The notes below the pieces were generated by a model. The model was not told the origin of the DNA and made no database searches. It was given only the letters and a program-made list of their open reading frames with translations. A stretch of 38,900 nt of DNA from CAYQQU01 sp964419545. Its GTDB lineage: Bacteria > Bacteroidota > Bacteroidia > Chitinophagales > Saprospiraceae. Where the stretch lies: NCBI GenBank assembly GCA_964419545.1, contig CAYQQU010000056.1, positions 1-38,900 on the forward strand, in the 5' to 3' direction. Of the stretch, positions 9,130 through 15,930 are shown in pieces (the stretch's first letter is position 1; each line of letters begins with the position of its first letter). A program made the translations under genes and the position numbers.

Positions 9130-9156
9130 GGAGCCGGCCAAACATTGGCCGGCTCC
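9130..9156 (+). repeat. Intercistronic 12-bp GC-rich hairpin
   Basis: Arms 9130-9141 (GGAGCCGGCCAA) and 9145-9156 are perfect reverse complements with a 3-base loop. The hairpin sits 7 bases after the first DUF4625 stop and 16 bases before the next start. There is no T-run after it, so it is probably an mRNA-stabilising or partial attenuation structure within the operon and not a full terminator. Confidence 0.75.
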
Positions 9157-9172
9157 CACAAATCTTACAATA

Positions 9173-9664
9173 ATGAAAAATATCAGCATTCTTCCCATCA
9201 TTTTCCTGGCTTTGGCTTTCCTAAGTTCTTGTGAAAAGGAAGAAGCAATAGATTTAGAAAAGCCCGTCATTGATTTATCCATCCCCGGTGCCTTCCCCGT
9301 GAATTGTGACACCTTGTATTTCGGCGAATCTTTTGAGTTCAAAGTCCTGTTTTCCGATAATGCTGAACTGGGATCATTCAGTATCGATATTCATAATAAT
9401 TTTGACCACCATTCGCACAGCACAGAAGTTACGGAATGTAATTTGGACCCGATGAAAGCACCCGTTAATCCGTTTCTTTTCATCGAGGACTACGCAATCC
9501 CCGAGGAGGTAAATAAACTGGAAACGAATAGGCCTATTTTTATCCCGGCCGGGGACGACGACGGTTTGTATGACGAAGGGGACTATCATTTTTTCATAAG
9601 CCTCACGGATAAGGAGGGGTGGTCTGATCAAATCGGGTTAAGTATCAAAATGCTCCATCGATAA
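9173..9664 (+). CDS. DUF4625 lipoprotein, single domain
   Basis: 163 residues: lipoprotein signal with lipobox LSSC (Cys20), then one DUF4625-like domain. Visible landmarks are KPVIDLSIPG, FKVLFSDNAELGSFSIDIHN with the following NFDHHSHSTEV histidine cluster, and DEGDYHFFISLTDKEGW. It is a shorter relative of the protein encoded just upstream, with the same order of blocks. It belongs to the same operon, separated only by the hairpin, and is followed after 26 bases by the ZIP gene. A metal-binding role at the cell surface is inferred from the His cluster and context. Confidence 0.7.
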   Translation: MKNISILPIIFLALAFLSSCEKEEAIDLEKPVIDLSIPGAFPVNCDTLYFGESFEFKVLFSDNAELGSFSIDIHNNFDHHSHSTEVTECNLDPMKAPVNPFLFIEDYAIPEEVNKLETNRPIFIPAGDDDGLYDEGDYHFFISLTDKEGWSDQIGLSIKMLHR

Positions 9665-9690
9665 GGACTACTTCTTCTAAATCAGAAAAA

Positions 9691-10347
9691 ATGAGCACTT
9701 TCCTCTGGATCTTACTCAGTGGCCTTTTGATGAGTGCTATTGCCATGGTAGGAAGTGTCACCCTACTTTTGAGTCAAAGGGTGCTAAAAAAAGTATTGCT
9801 GCCATTGGTGGCGTTTGCAGCGGGGGCCTTAATCGGAGGCGCCTTATTTCACATGCTGCCTGCTGCTATTAACCAGCTGGAAAACGTCAGTTTGACCTTC
9901 CAGTACTTTGCCTTGGGCTTCATCGTTTTCCTTGCCCTTGAGCAGTTTCTGCATTGGCACCATTGTCATCGGCAGTATGTCGAACACCGGGAGCCGGGAA
10001 CCTATTTGATACTTCTGGCCGACGGGCTCCATAATTTTCTAGGCGGCCTGGCCGTAGGGAGTGTTTTTTTGGTCGATATAACACTAGGGGTTAAAGCATG
10101 GGTGGCAGCGGCTGCCCACGAGGTGCCTCAGGAACTGGGCGATTTTGGGGTTTTGGTCAAAGGAGGCTGGAAAAAGGGGCAAGCTCTGCTCTATAACGTT
10201 CTTTCAGGATTGTCTTTCCCTTTAGGAGGTGTGCTCGCCTACGTCGCTGCCGAATCCTGGCAAGTAGATACCGATTTCTTAATCGCTTTTGGCGCAGGAA
10301 ATTTTGTGCTGAATTCAAGTCACAAATGCAACTTTTCGGTTAGTTAA
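9691..10347 (+). pseudogene. ZIP-family metal transporter, 3' end lost at an IS30 insertion
   Basis: Residues 1-206 are a clear ZIP transporter: several hydrophobic helices, a cytoplasmic HWHHCHRQYVEHRE loop (His88-His99), the metal-site helix LADGLHNFLGGLAVGSVF (Asp111, His114, Asn115) and the partner AAAAHEVPQELGDFG (His143, Glu144, Glu147). Members continue after GAGNF with roughly 45 more residues holding the last helices. Here the frame instead runs into the IS30 terminal repeat and ends with an unrelated tail (SSHKCNFSVS). The missing ZIP sequence does not resume on the far side of the element, so the insertion came with a deletion. The inner-membrane import step of the locus is probably lost, unless the truncated product still folds. 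Confidence 0.8.
10313..10337 (+). repeat. IS30 element left terminal inverted repeat
   Basis: ATTCAAGT, three bases, then AAATGCAACTTTTC; it matches the reverse complement of 11381-11405 at all but the three central bases. It contains the transposase stop codon (10315-10317 read on the minus strand). Confidence 0.75.
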
Positions 10348-11289
10348 TTTCTGAGCGATAAAAATAGGGTTTTCATAATTAAATCTCTTTCGGGGCCGCC
10401 GATTAATTTTAATATTAATGAATTCAATATATTCGTCAGTGTAGGCTCTAAAGTCCGCTTTTTTAGGGATGTACTGCCGCACTAACCCATTAATATTTTC
10501 ATTAGCGCCCCTTTGCCATGAATGGTAAGGTTTAGCAAAATAAAAGTCAATGCCCAAAGCTTCAGCGATTTGCTCATGCAAAGCGAACTCTTTGCCATTG
10601 TCTGCGGTCATGGTGAAGAGCAGCTCCTTGACAGGCAGCAGCAGCTCAATGACGGCTTCCTTGACCAGCTCGGCTGTACGGTTGGGCACTTTCTTCATTT
10701 TGAAAAAGCCCGAGGCCCGGTCGTTGACCGTGACAATTGCCCTTTGGTGGTTTTTCCCGATAATGGTATCTACTTCAAAGTCGCCAAACCGTGACTTTTC
10801 TTCTACGACTGCCGGGCGCCGGTCAATATCGACTCTATTGGCAATCACGCCCCTGGAGTCTTTAGCATTACCCCTTTTACGGTATTTGCGCCCTTTTCTC
10901 CGCAGGTGCCCGTACAGGTCGCCACCAGCCTTTTTGTCTGACCATATGTGCTGGTAGATGCGTTCATGAGACACGCAGGCCAAGCCTTTTTTGTCGCAAT
11001 GGCCTTTAACCTGTTCAGGGCTGAAGTCCTGTTTTACAAGCTGCTCTATGCGCTGCCTCATTTCCTCATCAAACCGTTTGTGTTTGTTTTTTGAAGCCTT
11101 CCGGGCATCTGCTTTTCGCTGCGCCAGGCCTGCACGGTATGCACCGTTGCGCTGGTCCGAGTTCCGCTTTTTCTCTCGTGAAATTACGGACTTGCTCACG
11201 TCAAGATGCTCCGCAATCTTATTATCTTTAAAACCCGCTGCGGTGTATGCCTCAATTTGGTATCTTTGTCCCAAGCTTAAATGTCCCAT
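10315..11289 (-). CDS. IS30-family transposase
   Basis: 324 residues from the ATG at 11289, which opens the conserved MGHLSLGQRYQIEAY; an in-frame start 15 codons upstream is less typical. An N-terminal HTH (KDNKIAEHLDVSKSVISREK) is followed by the SPEQVKGH block and HERIYQHIW, then the DDE core: Asp174 (FGDFEVDTIIG), Asp230 (TADNGKEF) and Glu264 (GANENINGLVRQYIPK). The D-to-E spacing of 33 is standard for IS30. It catalyses cut-out-paste-in of the element through a circle intermediate. All catalytic residues and full length are present, so it may be active. Confidence 0.9.
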   Translation of the reverse strand: MGHLSLGQRYQIEAYTAAGFKDNKIAEHLDVSKSVISREKKRNSDQRNGAYRAGLAQRKADARKASKNKHKRFDEEMRQRIEQLVKQDFSPEQVKGHCDKKGLACVSHERIYQHIWSDKKAGGDLYGHLRRKGRKYRKRGNAKDSRGVIANRVDIDRRPAVVEEKSRFGDFEVDTIIGKNHQRAIVTVNDRASGFFKMKKVPNRTAELVKEAVIELLLPVKELLFTMTADNGKEFALHEQIAEALGIDFYFAKPYHSWQRGANENINGLVRQYIPKKADFRAYTDEYIEFINIKINRRPRKRFNYENPIFIAQKLTNRKVAFVT

Positions 11290-11332
11290 CTTTGCAACTT
11301 TTGGTAGAGAAGCAAGGTAAGCATTTTTGCCC

Positions 11333-11364
11333 ACGGGTTGTGGGGGCTAGCCCCCACAACCCGT
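11333..11364. repeat. Perfect 32-bp palindrome in the IS30 leader
   Basis: Half-site 11333-11348 is ACGGGTTGTGGGGGCT and the second half is its exact reverse complement, with no loop bases needed. It lies between the transposase start and the right terminal repeat. Read on the plus strand it is followed by TTTT and could terminate transcription; on the minus strand it would fold in any transcript entering the element and could shield the transposase from outside promoters. Confidence 0.85.
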
Positions 11365-11380
11365 TTTCCTTGGCTTCTAG

Positions 11381-11405
11381 GAAAAGTTGCATTTACTACT
11401 TGAAT
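11381..11405 (-). repeat. IS30 element right terminal inverted repeat
   Basis: GAAAAGTTGCATTT, three bases, then ACTTGAAT: partner of 10313-10337. A partial copy of the inner motif (TTTGCAACTTTTGG) also occurs just before the transposase start, at about 11291-11304. Confidence 0.75.
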
Positions 11406-11461
11406 CTAAGTATCATAAAATCGTTAACTTTATCAAATCTTCCATCAACAAACAATTGCTT

Positions 11462-11722
11462 ATGAGTGCCGGAGAGATCAGAGCCAAAATCCAGTCTTAC
11501 CTGGAAAAAGTGCAGGATGAAAGCTTCCTGAAAGTGGTTCATTCCATGTTGGACACTTATCTCAAGGAGCAGGAGGATCCCATTATCGGCTATGATATTG
11601 ACGGTAACCCCAAGCGGGCCAGCGTGATGAAGGCACTCTACGACGAAGAAGTCAGAGCAGCCCGGGAAGAGGGCAAGTTTATCGACTTAGAAGACCTGGA
11701 AAAAGAAATGGAGACGTGGTAA
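11462..11722 (+). CDS. Probable antitoxin of a RelE/ParE-type pair
   Basis: An 86-residue, strongly charged, mostly helical protein. The ATG at 11462 is chosen because upstream codons belong to the IS30 end. Residues 1-35 (MSAGEIRAKIQSYLEKVQDE onward) look like the Bacteroidota antitoxin pattern of a short helical head; DPIIGYDIDGNPKR at ~39-52 and the closing EEGKFIDLEDLEKEMETW are typical of partners of RelE/ParE toxins. Its last 7 bases overlap the toxin gene. A -7-like TAACTTTA lies at 11425-11432 (one mismatch). Such antitoxins usually bind the toxin and repress the operon; that is family knowledge, not seen here. Confidence 0.65.
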   Translation: MSAGEIRAKIQSYLEKVQDESFLKVVHSMLDTYLKEQEDPIIGYDIDGNPKRASVMKALYDEEVRAAREEGKFIDLEDLEKEMETW

Positions 11723-12042
11723 AGGCTTACCGTGTGGTGCTGCTTCCTCAAGCAGTAACCAGCCTCCGTCAAATCACCAATTATCTGCGCCGAACCCGAT
11801 CCGATCAAGTTGCCAGGCACGTTCGTAAAAACATCATGGATAACATCCGCAAACTGAGTAAGATGCCTTACTCGCATGAGGTGTTGCATGAAATCAGCAA
11901 AGGAGAAATCACTTATCGGCGCTCTTTACAATGGTCTTACCGAATCATCTTTACGATCTACGAAGACGAACTCCGAGTTGAAGTGGTTGACATTGACCAC
12001 GGTGCTGATGACCCACAGAAGTTAATCGAGCGGTTCAGCTAA
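11716..12042 (+). CDS. RelE/ParE-family toxin
   Basis: 108 residues starting at GTG 11716, overlapping the antitoxin end by 7 bases. Landmarks of the ParE/RelE fold are AYRVVLLPQAVTSLRQITNY, a helix with RSDQVARHVRKNIMDNI, and the C-terminal sheet RSLQWSYRIIFTIYEDELRV followed by VVDIDHG. Members either cleave mRNA on the ribosome (RelE) or inhibit gyrase (ParE); the sequence alone does not decide. The final Arg-Phe-Ser tail is complete, so the gene looks intact. It is the last gene of the AT-richer accessory stretch. Confidence 0.8.
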   Translation: MVKAYRVVLLPQAVTSLRQITNYLRRTRSDQVARHVRKNIMDNIRKLSKMPYSHEVLHEISKGEITYRRSLQWSYRIIFTIYEDELRVEVVDIDHGADDPQKLIERFS

Positions 12043-12212
12043 CCCGCGAAGGCCGACCCACGCGCAGTAAAGCGGCGTTCGTCGCGACTCCTTCGCGGCA
12101 TCTACCACGCCATGCCCTCCTTCGTCGGGCACCAGCCGCCCTAACGGGCCGCTTTGTCATGTGCCGGTCATCCGTCCCAGAATGTTGGCTAACCTCAAAG
12201 CCTTCCGGGGCA
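12043..12212. other. GC-rich structured intergenic segment at a composition boundary
   Basis: 170 bases without a gene. It holds nested inverted repeats: CCGCGAAGG at 12044-12052 pairs with 12090-12098, and AAAGCGGC at 12069-12076 pairs with 12148-12155. It marks the change from AT-richer DNA to the GC-rich right part. It may include the terminator of the toxin operon and of the convergent acpH gene. Confidence 0.5.
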
Positions 12213-12788
12213 TTAGACAAACGCCGCCACCAATTGTTGAACCTCCGGAAAAAAACCGTTGAACTCCGGAAGCAACTCCCCAAAATCGCGTTTTAAGCTA
12301 TCCACCGCGCCGTCGATATCTTCCGGCCGGCTGACCCGCCTTTTCAGGCGCAAAAAGGTATCGCCTATTCCGTCCAGGTGCGTGTACTGCAGCAGCCAGT
12401 CATCGGCCACCATCTGATCGAGTTGCCGTTGCATCCGGGGCGCCATCAGCGGGCGGTGTGCTTGTAGTACGGCGTAAACGTCATTCGTGAATGCCCGCAG
12501 CGTCCGGTCGCTATAGCGCTGCCAGTTGTACGCCAGCAGGTAATCGTAAAAGATGTCGATGATCACCGGCGCGTATTTATGGTGGCGCGGATACAGCCGC
12601 CTTGCCCCCCGCAACACCAGCGGATGCCTGTCGGTAAAACTGTCGATTCGCCGGTGCAGCCGCACCCCGCGGCGCACTTGCTCCGGATAAGCCGGCAGGT
12701 CGCGATTTTGTAGAAAATCGCCCAGAAAGTTGCCCACCATCAGGGCTTCGTGGTGGCGGGTCAGGAACAAATGCGCCAGAAAATTCAT
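12213..12788 (-). CDS. acpH: Acyl carrier protein phosphodiesterase (AcpH/DUF479 family)
   Basis: 191 residues from the ATG at 12788, which opens the conserved MNFLAHLFLT; a start 19 codons upstream adds a non-conserved tail. GNFLGDFLQ (Asp24) and GVRLHRRIDSFTDRHP (His45, Asp49, His55) are the HD-like metal-binding blocks of the AcpH family, and the length agrees with the ~193-residue E. coli enzyme. The family removes 4'-phosphopantetheine from acyl carrier protein in the cytoplasm. It is divergent from ychF, with the two promoters in the 75 bases between them. Confidence 0.8.
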   Translation of the reverse strand: MNFLAHLFLTRHHEALMVGNFLGDFLQNRDLPAYPEQVRRGVRLHRRIDSFTDRHPLVLRGARRLYPRHHKYAPVIIDIFYDYLLAYNWQRYSDRTLRAFTNDVYAVLQAHRPLMAPRMQRQLDQMVADDWLLQYTHLDGIGDTFLRLKRRVSRPEDIDGAVDSLKRDFGELLPEFNGFFPEVQQLVAAFV

Positions 12789-12823
12789 ACCGGCAATTTC
12801 CAAAAACATAACGGGATTTGCGC

Positions 12824-12831
12824 TATCTTTG
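12824..12831 (+). promoter_or_regulatory. Bacteroidota -7 element for ychF
   Basis: TATCTTTG fits the TAnnTTTG consensus exactly. It would give a start site near 12836 and a leader of about 28 bases before the ychF ATG. No convincing -33 TTTG was found at the right spacing. Confidence 0.5.
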
Positions 12832-12863
12832 CGGCGTTTTTTCAACTACGAAACGACCACAAT

Positions 12864-13961
12864 ATGGGCCTCAAGTGCGGCATCGTTGGGCTTCCCAACG
12901 TCGGTAAGTCGACCCTTTTCAATGCGCTGACCTCCGCCAAGGCGTTGGCGGCCAACTACCCTTTCGCGACCAAAGACCCCAATATCGGCGTCATCACCGT
13001 CCCCGATCCGCGGCTCGACAAACTGGCTGCCCTGGTATCGCCCCAGAAAGTGATCCCCACTACCATCGAAATCGTCGATATCGCCGGGCTGATCAAGGGC
13101 GCCAGCCAGGGAGAAGGCCTGGGCAACCAGTTTCTCGCCAACATCCGCGAGGTGGACGCCATCGTTCACGTCGTGCGGTGCTTCGAAGACGACAACGTGG
13201 TGCACGTCGACGGCAGCATCGACCCGGTGCGCGATAAAGAGGTGATCGATGCCGAATTGATGCTCAAAGACCTGGAAACGATCGAAAAACGCCTGGAAAA
13301 ATTGCGCAAACAGGCCAAAAGCGGCAAAAAAGAAGACCAGAAACTGGTGGAGATCGCGGAAAAAATCAAAACCGAGATCGAAAACGGCAAACCCGCCCGC
13401 GCCGTAGCACTGGACGAAGAAGGGCAGCTGCTGCTGAATGACCTCTACCTGCTCACCTCCAAGCCGATCCTCTACGTCTGCAACGTCGACGAACTGTCGG
13501 TCAACGACGGCAATGAACACACCGCCGCTTTTGCGAATGCCGTGGTCGGCGAGCCGGCGGAAGTGATATTCATCAGCGCCGATATCGAATCCGAAATCGC
13601 CCAGCTCGAAACCATGGAAGAACGCCGGGAATTTCTGGAGGAAATGGGACTGGAAGAACCCGGCGTCAACAAGCTGATCCGGGGCTGCTACAAACTGCTG
13701 AAACTGATCACCTACTTCACCGCCGGCGAAAAAGAAGTGCGCGCCTGGACGATACGCAACGGCTGGAAAGCGCCACAGGCGGCCGGCGTGATCCATACCG
13801 ATTTTGAAAAAGGGTTTATCCGGGCCGAGGTCATCCAATACGACGACTTCGTCGCCCTGGGGTCGGAACAGGCCGTCAAGGAAGCCGGCAAGATGGCCGT
13901 GGAAGGTAAGGAATACGTGGTGCACGACGGCGACGTCATGCATTTTCGTTTTAACGTCTGA
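12864..13961 (+). CDS. ychF: Redox-regulated ATPase YchF (OLA1 family)
   Basis: 365 residues, the usual size (E. coli 363). The ATG at 12864 opens MGLKCGIVGLPNVGKST with the G1 P-loop at 9-16. DIAGLIKGASQGEGLGNQFL is the G3 region with the Obg-type glycine-rich extension, and the G4 position reads NVDE instead of NKxD, the hallmark of YchF's preference for ATP. A helical coiled-coil arm (LKDLETIEKRLEKLRKQA) and a C-terminal TGS domain (TYFTAGEKEVRAWTIRNG to HFRFNV) complete it. YchF binds ribosomes and affects stress and redox responses. It is followed after 8 bases by rluE. Confidence 0.95.
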   Translation: MGLKCGIVGLPNVGKSTLFNALTSAKALAANYPFATKDPNIGVITVPDPRLDKLAALVSPQKVIPTTIEIVDIAGLIKGASQGEGLGNQFLANIREVDAIVHVVRCFEDDNVVHVDGSIDPVRDKEVIDAELMLKDLETIEKRLEKLRKQAKSGKKEDQKLVEIAEKIKTEIENGKPARAVALDEEGQLLLNDLYLLTSKPILYVCNVDELSVNDGNEHTAAFANAVVGEPAEVIFISADIESEIAQLETMEERREFLEEMGLEEPGVNKLIRGCYKLLKLITYFTAGEKEVRAWTIRNGWKAPQAAGVIHTDFEKGFIRAEVIQYDDFVALGSEQAVKEAGKMAVEGKEYVVHDGDVMHFRFNV

Positions 13962-13969
13962 GCCGCACC

Positions 13970-14536
13970 GTGCGCTATTTTCTGCTGTACAAACCCTACG
14001 GCGTTCTCAGCCAGTTTACCCGCGAACACCCCGATCACCGCGTCTTGGGCGACCTGTCCGACTTCCCGCCCGACGTCTACCCGGCGGGCCGGCTGGATAA
14101 AGACAGTGAAGGGTTGTTGCTGCTCACCGACGACGGCCAACTGAAAGCGCGCCTGCTTTCTCCCCAACAGGGCCACCGCCGCACCTACTACGTGCAGGTA
14201 GAAGGCGTCCCGGATGCGGAAGCCCTGGAAAAACTGCGCACCGGCGTAGCTATCCGCCTGAGCAAAAAGATGTACCGCACCCGGCCCGCCGAAGCCCGCC
14301 TGCTCCCCTACCCTCCGCACCTGCCGCCCCGCGAGCCGCCGGTGCGCTTCCGCAAAACCGTTCCCGACAGCTGGCTGGAAATCGTCCTCACCGAAGGCAA
14401 AAACCGGCAGGTGCGCCGGATGTGCGCCGCCGTCGGCTTCCCGGTGCTGCGCCTGGTGCGGGTGAAAATCGGAGATTTGGATCTGGGCGGACTGCAACCG
14501 GGCGAAATCATGGAACTGGATAAACGCCCCTTTTAA
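13970..14536 (+). CDS. rluE: RluE-type 23S rRNA pseudouridine synthase
   Basis: 188 residues beginning at GTG 13970, 8 bases after ychF. MRYFLLYKPYGVLSQFT, YPAGRLDKDSEGLLLLTDDG (catalytic Asp within GRLDKDSEG) and ILTEGKNRQVRRM-like VLTEGKNRQVRRMCAAVGFP are the RsuA/RluE family motifs. There is no N-terminal S4 domain, and size and motif spacing fit RluE, which makes pseudouridine in 23S rRNA helix 88. RsuA-group assignment is certain; RluE over RluB/F is favoured by the missing S4 domain. It is convergent with the exonuclease gene, 6 bases away. Confidence 0.88.
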   Translation: MRYFLLYKPYGVLSQFTREHPDHRVLGDLSDFPPDVYPAGRLDKDSEGLLLLTDDGQLKARLLSPQQGHRRTYYVQVEGVPDAEALEKLRTGVAIRLSKKMYRTRPAEARLLPYPPHLPPREPPVRFRKTVPDSWLEIVLTEGKNRQVRRMCAAVGFPVLRLVRVKIGDLDLGGLQPGEIMELDKRPF

Positions 14537-14542
14537 TCCGGG

Positions 14543-15088
14543 TTAGAGTTGCCATTCGTCCAGATATTTTCCGAACAACTTGGCCAGATTCTCCGCGTCG
14601 GAGATGCCCCGGTGGTGGATGCCCGTAAATTCGAACCCTTCCGCCTGCACGGCCGAACGCAGGCCCCGCCGGCGACGCAGTCGCTTGATATCGTGGTATT
14701 GTTGCTTGAGGTTGATGTGGTGATCCTCCACCCAGTCGTACTCCATGTCGTGGAGCCGGCAGTCCTGAATGAGCATCTTGCGATCAAAGCTGCCCCAGGA
14801 ACAAAGCAGGTAATCCTCATAGAAGATCTCCGCCCAGTCCTGAAAACGCTCCGCCACCTCGGGGAAAGTTGCAGCGCGGTCGACCTCCTGCTGCTCGATG
14901 GTAGTCAGTTCCCGGCAAAAAGCCGAAAGGGTCGGATTGAGCACCGGCCTCACAAAGCGGTTGAAACTACCCGTAACCTCGCCGTAGCGGTTGAGGCGTA
15001 CGGCGCCGATCTCGATGATCTCCTGGATCTTCGAAGGCGGCCGCCCCTCCCAGCAGGTCGCCTCGATATCGTAAATAATAAAGTTCAT
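14543..15088 (-). CDS. DEDDh 3'-5' exonuclease (ERI-1/KapD-like)
   Basis: A 181-residue single-domain exonuclease. DEDDh residues are visible: Asp7 and Glu9 (YDIEATCWEG), Asp102 (CSWGSFDRKML), His159 and Asp164 (HHRGISDAENLAKLF). The opening DIEATCW and the small size favour the ERI-1/KapD branch, which degrades structured RNA or DNA 3' ends, over DNA polymerase epsilon subunits. Its ATG overlaps the stop of the ion-channel gene by 4 bases (ATGA), so the two are translationally coupled. The cellular substrate is unknown. Confidence 0.82.
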   Translation of the reverse strand: MNFIIYDIEATCWEGRPPSKIQEIIEIGAVRLNRYGEVTGSFNRFVRPVLNPTLSAFCRELTTIEQQEVDRAATFPEVAERFQDWAEIFYEDYLLCSWGSFDRKMLIQDCRLHDMEYDWVEDHHINLKQQYHDIKRLRRRRGLRSAVQAEGFEFTGIHHRGISDAENLAKLFGKYLDEWQL

Positions 15089-15903
15089 TCGCCGTTCATT
15101 TTAGCTGTGTCGGCCGGGTCGGACCCCGCGTTGATCAATAGGGATTTGAGTTCGGCTATTTCCGATTGCAGCGTATCGATCTTTTCTTCCAGCAAACGGT
15201 TGTTGTCGATGGTCATCTCGTCCACGAAGACGGCATTGGCCAGCGACATGCCGAAGATGCCCCCCATCAGGACGATCAGCACGAAGTACAGCCGGGAAAA
15301 GCCGATGACCAGCGGATTGTCGGTAGAGCGGGCAATGGCCGCCGGGATCTCGTTCCAACCCTCTACCGTAAACATCTGAAAAATGGAATAGGCCGAGATC
15401 AGCGGATCGCCGAAATACTGCGGAGCAGTCTCCGCATAGAAATGACAGGTGAAAATCGCCAGCAGAAAATTGAGCACCAGCAGGGCGGCCAGCACGAAGA
15501 CGGAAGCGCGAATGGCCCGCGACAAGCCTTCGACGATCTTTCCCAGGTTGGGCACGAAACGCAGAAAGCGGATGAGCCGAATCAGGCGAAAAAGGCGCAA
15601 AACGATGAGCAGCGAAGTGTTCGGCATCGGAACGATATGCGTCAGCAGGGTCGGCATACTGGCCAGTACGATAAAAAAATCAAAGCGATTCCATCCGAAC
15701 GAAAAATAGTGCCGGGGCTTGAGCACGTGCAGCTTGACCGTCGCTTCGATCACGAAAAAGAACAAGAACAGGTTATCCAGGATTTCCAGCGTGAGATTGC
15801 CCTTTAGTTGCGGGAAGTACATGAAAAAGATGACCACTGCATTCATCAGTATGGCCAGCATGATATTCCGCTCCGAAAGGAAAAAGTTTTTCAGGCGTTC
15901 CAT
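15085..15903 (-). CDS. Voltage-gated cation channel (BacNav-like, single 6-TM domain)
   Basis: A 272-residue one-domain channel. S1 ~14-33, S2 ~41-60, S3 ~72-88. S4 ~97-120 carries five arginines exactly every third residue (Arg103, 106, 109, 112, 115). S5 ~134-156, P-loop ~167-187, S6 ~203-228. The filter reads TVEGW (179-183) where the sodium channel NaChBac has TLESW, so the key Glu is kept but the next residue is Gly. A C-terminal coiled coil (DNNRLLEEKIDTLQSEIAEL) fits tetramer assembly as in NaChBac. It probably conducts Na+ or Ca2+ across the inner membrane; selectivity is not deducible with certainty. It lies 27 bases after the acyltransferase and overlaps the exonuclease start. Confidence 0.88.
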   Translation of the reverse strand: MERLKNFFLSERNIMLAILMNAVVIFFMYFPQLKGNLTLEILDNLFLFFFVIEATVKLHVLKPRHYFSFGWNRFDFFIVLASMPTLLTHIVPMPNTSLLIVLRLFRLIRLIRFLRFVPNLGKIVEGLSRAIRASVFVLAALLVLNFLLAIFTCHFYAETAPQYFGDPLISAYSIFQMFTVEGWNEIPAAIARSTDNPLVIGFSRLYFVLIVLMGGIFGMSLANAVFVDEMTIDNNRLLEEKIDTLQSEIAELKSLLINAGSDPADTAKMNGE

Positions 15904-15930
15904 AGGTGTCTTCGATCGTTTAGCAGTTGC

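Larger units (their letters stand above)
10313..11405 (-). mobile_element. IS30-family insertion sequence
   Basis: A 1,093-bp element bounded by 25-bp imperfect inverted repeats (10313-10337 and 11381-11405, 22 of 25 matching) and carrying one transposase on the minus strand. The transposase stop lies inside the left repeat, which supports the longer repeat definition. No clear target-site duplication is visible outside the repeats. If the element is instead taken to begin at AAATGCAAC, a 2-base AC duplication is possible and the target would be a palindrome (ATTCAAGT-4-ACTTGAAT), a known preference of IS30. The element interrupts the zinc operon and separates it from the toxin-antitoxin pair. 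Confidence 0.85.

Noticed and set aside
10313..11405. Palindromic target site (ATTCAAGT-4-ACTTGAAT) used by the IS30 element
   Set aside because: Attractive given IS30 preference, but the same bases pair as terminal repeats and include the transposase stop, so I treat them as part of the element; kept only as an alternative.
12846..13943. Antisense open frame of 365 codons over ychF
   Set aside because: ychF is unmistakable on the plus strand; the antisense product is a composition artefact rich in Phe, Asp, Val and Gly.
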